In this document: piece by piece, positions 8,240 to 15,665 of the stretch
Position numbering within the stretch: the first letter of the stretch is position 1
How the letters are laid out: every line of letters begins with the position of its first letter
Assembly: GCA_040752275.1 (NCBI GenBank)
Contig: JBFMFH010000036.1
Coordinates: 1 to 18,268 of the forward strand
Direction: 5' to 3'
DNA length: 18,268 nt
DNA from: JBFMFH01 sp040752275
Lineage (GTDB): Bacteria > Acidobacteriota > Vicinamibacteria > Vicinamibacterales > JAKQTR01
The notes under the pieces: generated by a model
The model's database searches: none
What the model was told of the DNA's origin: nothing
The model's input: only the letters and a program-made list of their open reading frames with translations
Program-made: the position numbers and the translations under genes

Positions 8240-9154
8240 TCAGACGATGATTTCCCCCTCCGCCACCAGTACCGCCTTCCCGCCGACACGGACGTGCGAG
8301 ATCGCGCTGCCCTCCACGCCGATGTCGATGTGTATCCAGCTCGGCCGGCCCATCTTGGCGCCTTGCAGGCTCACGATGGCAGACGCACGCTCCGATGGCA
8401 CGACGCCGTGGTGCACGAGGTAGCAGCCGAGCGGGCCGCTCGCGGCGCCGGTCGCGGGGTCCTCGTAGATGCCGAGGCCGGGCGCGAACATCCGGCTATA
8501 CACGGTCGCGTTGTCCCGCCCGGGCTCGGGTGAGAACACGAACATCGCGTGATCGCTCACGGCCCAGGTCCTGCACAGCGATTCGAAGGCCCCGAGATTC
8601 GGTGCCGCCTCGTCGACCTCCGCCCGCGTCGCGAGCGGGACGAAGACGAACGGCACGCCGCACGACACCTCCTGCACCAGAAGCCCGGTCTGCGCCACCG
8701 CCGACTCGCGGGCGCCGACGGCGCGAGCCGCCAGCGCGAGGTCCTCCACGACCGGGCCGAACGTCGGCCGCGGCTGATTCATCCAGACGAACCGGGCCTC
8801 GCCACCTTCCCAGTCGATGTCGACGGGTGTCGGCCCGACATTCAGGCCGAAGACCCACCGCCTCTGCCCCGCGGGAATCACGCCCTCATGACACAGCGCA
8901 AAGGTCGATCCCACCGTGGGGTGTCCAGCCATCGGCATCTCGCGCGCCGGTGTGAAGATGCGCATGCGGATGTCGGTATCCGGACGCTCCTTGGGCAGGA
9001 CGAAGGTGGACTCGGAGAAATTGAACTCGCGGGAGATGGCCTGCATCAACTCCGTCGAGAGGCCCTCGGCACGCGGCAGGACCGCGAGCTGGTTGCCGCC
9101 AAACTTCGCGTCGGTGAACACGTCGTAGTGCAGATAACGGTATCGCCGGACCAT
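8240..9154 (-). CDS. PhzF-family isomerase/epimerase-like protein
   Basis: A 304-residue protein, the usual PhzF length, from ATG 9154. The fold is two similar alpha/beta barrel-like halves with the active site between them. Visible signatures are DVFTDAKFGGNQLAV near the start, FNFSESTFV with the presumed general acid/base E48, MAGHPTVGS in the first half, and YEDPATGAASGPLG in the second half. PhzF itself isomerises dihydro-3-hydroxyanthranilate in phenazine synthesis. Most family members are of unknown or epimerase-type function, and no phenazine genes are nearby, so I do not assign that pathway. The GGGAG ribosome site directly before ATG lies in the heptamer-array edge, so the 5' leader of this gene is largely tandem repeat. 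Confidence 0.9.
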   Translation of the reverse strand: MVRRYRYLHYDVFTDAKFGGNQLAVLPRAEGLSTELMQAISREFNFSESTFVLPKERPDTDIRMRIFTPAREMPMAGHPTVGSTFALCHEGVIPAGQRRWVFGLNVGPTPVDIDWEGGEARFVWMNQPRPTFGPVVEDLALAARAVGARESAVAQTGLLVQEVSCGVPFVFVPLATRAEVDEAAPNLGAFESLCRTWAVSDHAMFVFSPEPGRDNATVYSRMFAPGLGIYEDPATGAASGPLGCYLVHHGVVPSERASAIVSLQGAKMGRPSWIHIDIGVEGSAISHVRVGGKAVLVAEGEIIV

Positions 9155-9160
9155 GACTCC

Positions 9161-9216
9161 CTACTATCTACCGTCTACTGCCTACTGTCTACTGTCTACC
9201 GTCTACCGTCTACTGA
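9161..9216. repeat. CTACYGT heptanucleotide tandem array (8 units)
   Basis: Eight 7-base units follow one another: CTACTAT, CTACCGT, CTACTGC, CTACTGT, CTACTGT, CTACCGT, CTACCGT, CTACTGA. The array sits between the divergent phzF-like and cyclophilin genes, only 6 bases from the phzF-like start codon. It must therefore be part of that gene's leader or promoter region. Read on the minus strand the unit is ACRGTAG. Confidence 0.92.
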
Positions 9217-9336
9217 TACTGTCCTTGCCCCCGTTCGCGCTGCTGTCCCGTGTCTCTTCATGAGGTAAGATCGAGCGGGTGATCGCCTTCCCGCACGCTG
9301 AGCCGGAAGGCTGCCGGACCACAAGAGGAGCACGAT

Positions 9337-9936
9337 ATGCGTCGCAATCTCTCGATGGGTGTGCTGCTGGTGCTGGCCCTCGGCCTGGGCCAGGCGGCCA
9401 CGATGGAGGCCGCTTTGAAGCCAGGCGTCTACGCGAAGTTCGTCACGACGGAGGGCAATTTCACCATCCAGCTCTTCGAGCAGGAGGCGCCCAAGACGGT
9501 CGCCAATTTCATCGGACTCGCCGAGGGCACCAAAGAGTGGACCGATCCGCGGACGGGCCGGCGCGTGAAGCAGCCGTACTACAACGGCATCGTCTTCCAC
9601 CGAGTCATCGATGGCTTCATGATCCAGGGCGGCGACCCGCTCGGCCAGGGCACCGGCGGCCCGGGCTACACCTTCGAGGACGAGTTCAGCCCGAAGTTGA
9701 AGCACACGAAGGAAGGCATCCTGTCGATGGCCAACCGCGGGCCGAACACCAACGGCGGCCAGTTCTTCATCACCCTGGCGCCGACGCCGTGGCTCGACGG
9801 CAAGCACACGATCTTCGGAGAAGTGGTGGAGGGCCTCGACGTCATCCGCAAGATCGGCAAGACGAAGACGGGCCCCGGCGATCGCCCTGTCACGCCGATC
9901 ACCATCACGTCGGTGACGATCGAACGGATCAAGTAG
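9337..9936 (+). CDS. Secreted cyclophilin-type peptidyl-prolyl cis-trans isomerase
   Basis: A 199-residue protein from ATG 9337, behind AGAGGAG. An N-terminal signal peptide (residues 1 to about 21-26, hydrophobic VLLVLALGLG) places it in the periplasm. The cyclophilin domain fills residues 32-196. Catalytic and pocket residues are visible: FHRV (87-90) with R89, IQGGD (96-100), GGQFFIT (140-146), and W152-L-D-G-K-H157. The enzyme speeds proline isomerisation during folding of exported proteins. The 15-residue insert after GLAEGTKEW (TDPRTGRRVKQPYY) is common in bacterial forms. A TAAGAT at 9266-9271 could be a -10 box, but no clear -35 accompanies it. The next gene is 105 bases downstream across a heptamer array, so the two may share a transcript. 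Confidence 0.95.
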   Translation: MRRNLSMGVLLVLALGLGQAATMEAALKPGVYAKFVTTEGNFTIQLFEQEAPKTVANFIGLAEGTKEWTDPRTGRRVKQPYYNGIVFHRVIDGFMIQGGDPLGQGTGGPGYTFEDEFSPKLKHTKEGILSMANRGPNTNGGQFFITLAPTPWLDGKHTIFGEVVEGLDVIRKIGKTKTGPGDRPVTPITITSVTIERIK

Positions 9937-9947
9937 CGCCGCACTCC

Positions 9948-9988
9948 CGGGGTTCGGGACTCGGGATTCGGGATTCGGGTTCGGGCTT
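9948..9988. repeat. CGGGATT heptanucleotide tandem array (6 units)
   Basis: The units are CGGGGTT, CGGGACT, CGGGATT, CGGGATT, a 6-base CGGGTT, and CGGGCTT, lying 11 bases after the cyclophilin stop. The sequence family is the reverse complement of the CCCGAAT half of the array at 8201-8235. Confidence 0.85.
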
Positions 9989-10041
9989 CCAGAAGGCCGG
10001 GCCGTCACAAGGCGGCCTGCCTCCTTGGTCGAGGAGCTGAC

Positions 10042-12114
10042 ATGTACCGCGTCATCCCCGTTCTGTTGCTGCTTCCGCTCGGTGCCGCGCCCGTGCTCGC
10101 CGAGCCGCTTCCTGAGCGATCCGGCCGGATTGTCGGCTACACGATGACGGTGCGCCTCGACCCTGAGACTCGCCAGTTGACGGGCACCCAGCGGCTCACG
10201 TGGCGGAACCCGTCGGCGGAACCGGTGGGCGATCTGTGGTTCCACCTTTACCTGAACGCCTTCAAGAACACTAAGACGACCTTCTTCAGGGAGTCGGGCG
10301 GCCGGCTGCGAGGCGACCAGGCCGCGAAAGACTCGTGGGGCTGGATTGACATCACGTCGATGAAGACCGAGGCGGGCGTCGATCTCACGAGCCGGATCAC
10401 CTTCGAGCAGCCGGACGATGGCAACGAGGATGACCAGACGGTGGCCCGAGTGGTGCTGCCGGAGCCGGTCGAGCCCGGCGCAACGGTCGCGCTGGACCTC
10501 ACGTTCACGTCCAAGCTGCCGCAGGTTTTCGCACGGACCGGGTTCAAACACGACTTCTACCTGGTCGGCCAGTGGTTCCCGAAGCTCGGCGTCTACGAAC
10601 CGGCCGGCATGCGCGGCCGCGAGACGGGCGGGTGGAACTGCCACCAGTTCCACGCCTCGTCGGAGTTCTACGCCGACTACGGGTCCTACGTCGTCGCCAT
10701 CACGGTCCCCTCGTCGTACAGGGTGTCGGCCACCGGCGAGCGCACGCAGGAGCGAACGAACGGCGACGGCACGACCACATTCACCTACGTCCAGGATGAC
10801 GTGCACGACTTCGCCTGGACGGCCGACCCCGACTACATCGTGGTCAAGGCGACGTTCTCGGCGACGAAGGACGTGACGTCGGCGGAGTATCAGCAGGCCG
10901 CCTCGCTGCTCGGCCGCACGCTCGAGGAGGTGATGCTGTCGGATGTCGAGATCACGGTGATGCTGCAACCGGACCACGCGCCGCAGGCCGATCGGCACGT
11001 GCGGTCGGCCAAGGAAGGCCTGAAGTGGTTCGGCCTGTGGTACGGGAAGTACCCGTACAGGACGCTGACCGTCGTCGATCCCCAGCCCGGAGGCGGCGGT
11101 GCCGGCGGCATGGAATACCCCACGTTCATCACCGCCGGCACGAACGTGCTGTTCAACCGGTGGCCCTTCGACCGGATCCGTGGCCTCGAGATGGTCACCA
11201 TCCACGAGTTCGGGCACCAGTTCTGGTACGGACTGGTCGGCAACAACGAGTTCGAGGAAGCCTGGCTCGACGAAGGCATCAACTCGTACTCGACCGGCAG
11301 GGTCATCGACGTCGCGTACGGCAGGGACCGGGGGATGGTCGAGTTCCTGGGCCTGCGCATCGGCGAGGCTGACATCCTGCGGGCTGGCAACAGCCCAGCG
11401 GCCATCTACAACCGGATCATCGCGCGCGCGTGGGATTACACACCGCCGGGCGCCTACGGGTTCTACTCGTACCAGAAGCCCGAGCTTGCGCTGCGCACGC
11501 TCGAGGGACTTCTCGGCGAGCAGACCATGGCGCGCGTCATGCGCACGTTCCATGAGCGCTGGCGGTTCCGGCATCCCCGAAGCGATGATTTCTTCGACGT
11601 CGCCAGCGAGGTATCCGGTCGAGATCTCTCGTGGTACTTCGACCAGGTGTTTCGCGGGACGGACGTTCTCGACTATGCGGTGGGGTCGGTCTCGAGCGAG
11701 CCGGCGCCGCAGCCGCGCGGCGTGTTCGACGGGCCGGACGGCCGCACCACCGTGTCGGAGCAGGACGCACGCAACGCAGCCAGGGAGGCTCGCCGAACGG
11801 GACAGCAGTACGAGACGAGGGTCGTCGTCCAACGAAGAGGGGGCGTCTGCTTCCCGGTCGACGTCGCATTCAAGTTCGAGGGCAAGCCCGTCGAGCGGCT
11901 GACGTGGGACGGGCGCGATCGCACGAGGGTGTTCCGCTTCACTCGCGCCGAGCGGCTCGAATGGGTAGACGTCGATCCCGATCGGAAGGTCGTGCTGGAC
12001 GTGAACTGGCTCAACAACGGGCGCCGGGTGGAGGGCGACCGCCGCACGAGGGTGGCGTGGACATCCCGCTGGCTCTTCTTCGTGCAGAACCTGCTGGCGT
12101 CGTTCGGGCTGTAG
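10042..12114 (+). CDS. Secreted M1-family zinc metallopeptidase (aminopeptidase-like)
   Basis: A 690-residue protein from ATG 10042, with GAGGAG at 10031-10036 and 5-base spacing. A signal peptide (residues 1-20, cleavage after PVLA) exports it. The N-terminal beta saddle domain covers about 28-270. The thermolysin-like domain carries GGMEY (355-359), the variant of the GAMEN substrate loop, and the zinc site H388-E389-F-G-H392 with E411 exactly 18 residues on (HExxH-x18-E). The presumed transition-state Tyr is further down. M1 enzymes remove N-terminal residues from peptides. Exported forms in soil bacteria are often uncharacterised. The region after about residue 560 (Gln/Arg-rich, then beta strands) is unlike the classical HEAT domain, so this is a short-form M1. 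A membrane protein gene follows after 13 bases, probably co-translated. Confidence 0.92.
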   Translation: MYRVIPVLLLLPLGAAPVLAEPLPERSGRIVGYTMTVRLDPETRQLTGTQRLTWRNPSAEPVGDLWFHLYLNAFKNTKTTFFRESGGRLRGDQAAKDSWGWIDITSMKTEAGVDLTSRITFEQPDDGNEDDQTVARVVLPEPVEPGATVALDLTFTSKLPQVFARTGFKHDFYLVGQWFPKLGVYEPAGMRGRETGGWNCHQFHASSEFYADYGSYVVAITVPSSYRVSATGERTQERTNGDGTTTFTYVQDDVHDFAWTADPDYIVVKATFSATKDVTSAEYQQAASLLGRTLEEVMLSDVEITVMLQPDHAPQADRHVRSAKEGLKWFGLWYGKYPYRTLTVVDPQPGGGGAGGMEYPTFITAGTNVLFNRWPFDRIRGLEMVTIHEFGHQFWYGLVGNNEFEEAWLDEGINSYSTGRVIDVAYGRDRGMVEFLGLRIGEADILRAGNSPAAIYNRIIARAWDYTPPGAYGFYSYQKPELALRTLEGLLGEQTMARVMRTFHERWRFRHPRSDDFFDVASEVSGRDLSWYFDQVFRGTDVLDYAVGSVSSEPAPQPRGVFDGPDGRTTVSEQDARNAAREARRTGQQYETRVVVQRRGGVCFPVDVAFKFEGKPVERLTWDGRDRTRVFRFTRAERLEWVDVDPDRKVVLDVNWLNNGRRVEGDRRTRVAWTSRWLFFVQNLLASFGL

Positions 12115-12127
12115 CCGGAGGGAGGCA

Positions 12128-13093
12128 ATGATGTTCACGAGCGTCCGGAGCGGACTACAGGTCGCGTGGCGCCAGCCGAAACTCGTGTTCCTGCTGTGGG
12201 CGTGGAATCTGATCCTGGGACTGGCCGTCACGGTGCCGATCTGGACGTGGCTGCGCGACGCGCTCGACCTGACGGTCGAAGGGCCTGCGCTGCTGAGCCG
12301 GTTCAACGTCGGGGCACTGGTCGACCTGATCAAGTACGCGGACCCGAATCCGTTCGATCTGCTCGGCGCGGGCGTGCAGGGCGCGGTGCTGGTCGCCGTA
12401 GTGGCAAGTGCGTTCACGAACGGCGGCATGCTCGAGGTGCTGGGTGCCCCCGACGACCGGCGCACGTTCATGCATCGCTTCTTCAGGGGCGGGGGGCATT
12501 TCTTCTGGCGTTTCGTCCGGCTGATGGTTGTCGGGGGAATCCTGGCGCTGGTGGCGGCGGGCCTCGCAGGAAGCCTGGATGTCCTCCTGTCACCGCTCTC
12601 CGAGTCCGAGTCCGGGTACGGCCCGTACGCCGCCGGCCTCCTGACCCTGGCCGCCATGGCCGTTGCAGGGGGTCTGTTCCTCCTCGGCCTGGACTACGCG
12701 CGGATTCGCATCGCCCGAGACGACACGCGCGGGATGCTCCGGGCGTACTTCGGGGCGCTGGGGTTCGTGCTGCGACACGCGTTCGCCACCTACGGGATGG
12801 CCGTGGTCATGCTGCTACTCGGGGGTGCCGTCCTGCTGCTGTATGTCGGCCATGAGACCGTTTGGACCACGAGCGGGTGGGGCACGATCCTGCTGCTCGT
12901 CGTGGTGCAGCAGGTGGTTGTGCTTGCCCGCACGCTTCTGCGCGTCGCACTCGTCGCCGCCGAGCGGCATTACTTTCTCTCGCGCCAGCCGCCGGCGCTT
13001 GAGCCCGTCGTGGCGCCGGCGCCCGTGGCGTCACAGACGCCGGCTGAGATTCGTGCGCCGGCTGTCGAGGATATGCCTCCGCCTGCCGCGTGA
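12128..13093 (+). CDS. Six-helix membrane protein paired with the M1 peptidase
   Basis: A 321-residue protein. GGAGGGAGG at 12117-12125 precedes two adjacent starts, ATG 12128 and ATG 12131, and the second has the better spacing. Hydrophobic helices lie at about residues 19-40, 78-98, 128-150, 168-189, 218-240 and 252-275. The C-terminal 45 residues are Pro/Ala-rich and probably disordered. No catalytic motif, heme ligand pattern or transporter signature is visible. The arrangement resembles uncharacterised bacterial membrane proteins loosely related to the glycerophosphodiesterase membrane domain (an impression only). Its position 13 bases behind the peptidase suggests co-expression and perhaps a shared role at the membrane. 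Function unknown. Confidence 0.85.
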   Translation: MMFTSVRSGLQVAWRQPKLVFLLWAWNLILGLAVTVPIWTWLRDALDLTVEGPALLSRFNVGALVDLIKYADPNPFDLLGAGVQGAVLVAVVASAFTNGGMLEVLGAPDDRRTFMHRFFRGGGHFFWRFVRLMVVGGILALVAAGLAGSLDVLLSPLSESESGYGPYAAGLLTLAAMAVAGGLFLLGLDYARIRIARDDTRGMLRAYFGALGFVLRHAFATYGMAVVMLLLGGAVLLLYVGHETVWTTSGWGTILLLVVVQQVVVLARTLLRVALVAAERHYFLSRQPPALEPVVAPAPVASQTPAEIRAPAVEDMPPPAA

Positions 13094-13353
13094 CCCCGGC
13101 GCTCTATCCCTTCTCCGCCGCTGGAGTCGCCTGCCGTCTGTCGCCCGACTGAGATCGGATCTCAACTCCGAGCCGATCCCCGCGATTCGTAGGCACTGAC
13201 AGGATTGTCGTGTAGGATCGACACATCCCGTTCGGACAAGTGCACGGCGCGAGGAGAAGGGCTGCGTTTCCGCCGTCGCTGTGCGGCTCTCCGACTTGGC
13301 CCGGAGGTTGCAATTCCGAAGACAGATTCCGGGTTCGACATAGCGGACGTGTG
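13094..13353. other. Intergenic region before the electron-transfer operon
   Basis: 260 bases without a supported gene. It holds an inverted repeat TGTCG-N8-CGACA (13206-13223) that overlaps a possible -10 like TAGGAT (13213-13218), and a weak heptamer-like stretch near 13129-13152. It is the likely promoter region for the three genes that follow, but I cannot point to a firm -35/-10 pair. Confidence 0.35.
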
Positions 13354-14739
13354 ATGCTGAGTGCCCCCATTCTGCTCCCTGCCTCCATCCTCGCCTTCGT
13401 CACGACGCTGCACGCATCGCTCGTCGTCCTTCGCCAACACCGGAGTGCCGCCGGTCGGTTCACCCCGACGATTCTCCCCTCGCTGGCGCTGTCCGTGAGC
13501 CCGTGGGTGTTTCCGACCACGATCGGCGTGGTCGCGGGCTTCGGCGCCCACATCGCCTGGTTCACGGCTTGCGAGTGGCTGTTCCCGACCACGGCCCGAC
13601 TCGCAGCCAGCGCGTCTCCGGGCACGCGCAGGACCACCGTGGAGGGCCGGGGCAGCTCGCCGAGATCCGGAGCCGGTCCGGCATCATCGCCGCAGCCCGC
13701 CCGGGATACGTTCGTGGCGGTGCCCGTCCTGGCCATCATCGACGAGACGCCGACGATTCGGACGTTCCGGCTCCGAAGACCCGAGGGGTTCGGATTCGCG
13801 GCCGGGCAATTCCTGACGATACGCGTTCTCGTCGACGGAAGGCCGTACGTTCGCTGCTATTCGATCAGCTCGGCACCGGAGGCCTCCGGCTGTCTCGAGA
13901 TCTCGGTCAAGCGTCAGGGCCTCGTCTCCGGCATGCTCCACTCGACGGTGCGGGCGGGCTCCACGCTGATGGTCCGTCCGCCGGCGGGCAAGTTCGTCTA
14001 CCCGGCACACGACGATCGTCCCGTCGTGCTGGTCGGCGGCGGCGTCGGCATCACCCCGTTGATGAGCATACTGCGCCACGCGGTCCTGGCCGAACCCGGG
14101 AGGCCCGTCACCCTGCTGTACTCCGCCCGGGGCGAGTCCGAGCTGGCGTTCTGGGATGAGCTCCGATGGATCGTCCGCCGCCATCCGCACGTTCGAATCG
14201 GCGTGACGCTCACTGGGCCGTGTGACGGCTGGGCGGGCCGTCAGGGACGCATGAGCGCGAGCTTCGTCCAGGATTTCGTGGGCGAGGCGGCTCACTCGGT
14301 CTTTCTGGTGTGTGGCCCCCACGACATGATTGAGGCAACGCGACGCATGCTGTCCGCCCTTGGTGTGCCGGCCGGACAGGTTCGTTCGGAGGTCTTCCAG
14401 GCGGCCGCGGCCATAGGTGCCACCGCACCGCTGGAGGGGGAGGGTCGCGACGCGCCCGTTGTATCCGGCGCGGAAACGCCGACCCTCCAGCTGCATCTTG
14501 CGCGGCGCAACCAGCGCGTGACGGTATCGGGCCACCAGACGCTGCTCGACGCCGCTGAGGCGGCAGGTGTCCCGATGGAGTCGCTGTGCCGGTCCGGCGT
14601 CTGCGGTACGTGCCGCGCACGCCTGGTCGACGGGGACGTGCGGTGTACATCAGACGCCCTCGGCGAACGCGAGCGGGAAGACGGCTGGATTCTGCCGTGC
14701 GTCTCGTGGGCCAGGAGCGATGTGACGCTGGATGTCTAG
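13354..14739 (+). CDS. Membrane-anchored FAD/NAD(P)H reductase with C-terminal 2Fe-2S ferredoxin domain
   Basis: A 461-residue protein from ATG 13354. An in-frame GTG at 13240 would add 38 residues without protein-like character. Two hydrophobic segments (about 4-26 and 52-76) anchor it. A linker rich in Ser/Arg/Pro follows, then a ferredoxin-reductase core. The core has the FAD-binding RCYS (167-170), the NAD(P)-binding VGGGVGITPLMSIL (from 227) and VCGPHDM near the C-terminal edge. The last about 85 residues are a plant-type ferredoxin with C412-x4-C417-x2-C420-x28-C449. Such enzymes pass two electrons from NAD(P)H through FAD to the iron-sulfur cluster one at a time, as in Hmp/benzoate dioxygenase reductases. 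Gene order places it at the head of an operon with a heme-b membrane protein and a giant cytochrome c, so it probably feeds electrons to them from the cytoplasmic side. Each anchor segment contains a His (H20, H66). Confidence 0.88.
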   Translation: MLSAPILLPASILAFVTTLHASLVVLRQHRSAAGRFTPTILPSLALSVSPWVFPTTIGVVAGFGAHIAWFTACEWLFPTTARLAASASPGTRRTTVEGRGSSPRSGAGPASSPQPARDTFVAVPVLAIIDETPTIRTFRLRRPEGFGFAAGQFLTIRVLVDGRPYVRCYSISSAPEASGCLEISVKRQGLVSGMLHSTVRAGSTLMVRPPAGKFVYPAHDDRPVVLVGGGVGITPLMSILRHAVLAEPGRPVTLLYSARGESELAFWDELRWIVRRHPHVRIGVTLTGPCDGWAGRQGRMSASFVQDFVGEAAHSVFLVCGPHDMIEATRRMLSALGVPAGQVRSEVFQAAAAIGATAPLEGEGRDAPVVSGAETPTLQLHLARRNQRVTVSGHQTLLDAAEAAGVPMESLCRSGVCGTCRARLVDGDVRCTSDALGEREREDGWILPCVSWARSDVTLDV

Positions 14740-14760
14740 AGACGGGCGTGAGTATGGGAG

Positions 14761-14778
14761 CCCGGGTCGGCACCCGGG
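14761..14778 (+). promoter_or_regulatory. Hairpin overlapping the start region of the heme-b gene
   Basis: CCCGGGT (14761-14767), loop CGGC, ACCCGGG (14772-14778): a perfect 7-bp GC-rich stem. It begins 21 bases after the flavoprotein stop and ends 12 bases before GTG 14791, covering part of the ribosome-site region (GGGAG, 14776-14780). It has no T-run. It could limit translation of the downstream gene or protect an mRNA end. Confidence 0.4.
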
Positions 14779-14790
14779 AGTGCGAGGCAG

Positions 14791-15606
14791 GTGAAGCGAG
14801 AACCGACCGCGCTCGTCAACGTGCTCTACCTGAGCGGCATCGCCTCGATCGTCGTGGCGGTCTGGGTGCTGTCCGATCTGAGCGGACTGAGGTACTACAC
14901 AACGCCGCTGCAGGTCCGCGGGTACGACCGGGCGCACGCGAGCCTGAAGCCGTCGGGCAGTGTCGCACACCCGCTGGGCATCGTCGGCCTTGCGATGATG
15001 ACGATGCCCCTGCTCTATGCGGCGCGCAAGAAGTGGCGGCGGCTCTCCAGGGCCGGGTCGCTGAGTGCGTGGCTCGAGGTCCACGTGTTCTGCGGCATCG
15101 TCGGGCCGCTTCTGGTCACGTTTCACAGCTCGTTCCGCTTCAACGGCATCATCTCGGTCGCGTACTGGTCGATGGTCGCGGTCGTCCTCTCGGGGTTCGT
15201 CGGCCGCTACCTGTATGTTCGCATCCCCAAGAGCATCCGAGGCACCGAGCTCACGCGCGACGAGATCGGAGCGCGCGCGACGGAACTGACCGCCCGTCTC
15301 AGGGACGCGGGACTTCGCGACGAGCTCATGCAGTGGATGCGCGCGGCGGACGTCGTGTCCTGGGCCGGACGACGCCATCTGAGAAGGAGGCTCGCCTCGG
15401 CAGGCATCGAGCCCACGCTCGCGCGCGGGCTGGTCGACGCGTCAAGAGAGCGATCGGTTCTGACCAAGAGGCTGGAGCGCCTGCACAGGACCAAGCGTCT
15501 GTTCGCCCTGTGGCACGTCTTTCATCAGCCGCTGGTCTACTTGATGTTCGCGATTGCGGGCGTCCACATCGCAGTCGCGCTGTACATGGGCTATGCGTGG
15601 TGGTAG
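14791..15606 (+). CDS. Five-helix di-heme b membrane protein, NOX/ferric-reductase-like
   Basis: A 271-residue protein from GTG 14791, with GAGG/GGGAG just upstream. Helices are at about residues 8-30, 57-77, 93-113, 118-142 and 241-267. Helix 3 carries H98 and H112, and helix 5 carries H245 and H259. Both pairs are H-x13-H, the spacing by which NOX and ferric-reductase membrane domains hold two stacked b hemes between helices III and V. The Arg/Lys-rich segments after helix 2 (ARKKWRRLSR) and after helix 4 put those loops in the cytoplasm. Heme H98/H245 then faces inside and H112/H259 outside. A charged, helical loop of about 95 residues (145-240) between helices 4 and 5 is unusual and is a candidate docking site for the upstream flavoprotein. 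NOX enzymes carry FAD/NAD modules on the same chain, whereas here that module is a separate gene. No detailed family name is certain. Confidence 0.8.
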   Translation: MKREPTALVNVLYLSGIASIVVAVWVLSDLSGLRYYTTPLQVRGYDRAHASLKPSGSVAHPLGIVGLAMMTMPLLYAARKKWRRLSRAGSLSAWLEVHVFCGIVGPLLVTFHSSFRFNGIISVAYWSMVAVVLSGFVGRYLYVRIPKSIRGTELTRDEIGARATELTARLRDAGLRDELMQWMRAADVVSWAGRRHLRRRLASAGIEPTLARGLVDASRERSVLTKRLERLHRTKRLFALWHVFHQPLVYLMFAIAGVHIAVALYMGYAWW

Positions 15607-15611
15607 GGACC

Positions 15612-15632
15612 CGGGATTCGGGATTCGGGATT
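15612..15632. repeat. CGGGATT heptanucleotide array (3 perfect units)
   Basis: Three exact CGGGATT copies (15612-15618, 15619-15625, 15626-15632) are followed by a decayed CGGTTTG. They lie 6 bases after the heme-b gene stop and 34 bases before the cytochrome start, inside the apparent operon. The family is the same as at 9948-9988 and 8201-8235. Confidence 0.9.
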
Positions 15633-15665
15633 CGGTTTGACTGGGCAATCAGGGTGGGAACCCTC

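Noticed and set aside
6140..8533. A 797-codon plus-strand open frame opposite glgB and the end of the phzF-like gene
   Set aside because: It crosses two genes and an intergenic repeat array and shows no recognisable domain. The minus-strand genes have complete catalytic motifs.
8240..9154. Phenazine biosynthesis gene
   Set aside because: The protein is PhzF-family, but no other phz gene is present and the family is mostly of other or unknown function.
9161..9216. CRISPR array
   Set aside because: The units are 7 bases with no unique spacers. It is a simple tandem repeat, as are the other heptamer arrays.
9196..12657. An 1153-codon minus-strand open frame across the cyclophilin and M1 peptidase genes
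   Set aside because: It spans two well-supported plus-strand genes, and its product is low-complexity Arg/Ala/Pro-rich, typical of a high-GC shadow frame.
13129..13152. A further heptamer array before the electron-transfer operon
   Set aside because: The words CTGCCGT, CTGTCGC and CCGACTG only loosely fit the family and could be chance. They may be a decayed copy but cannot be supported.
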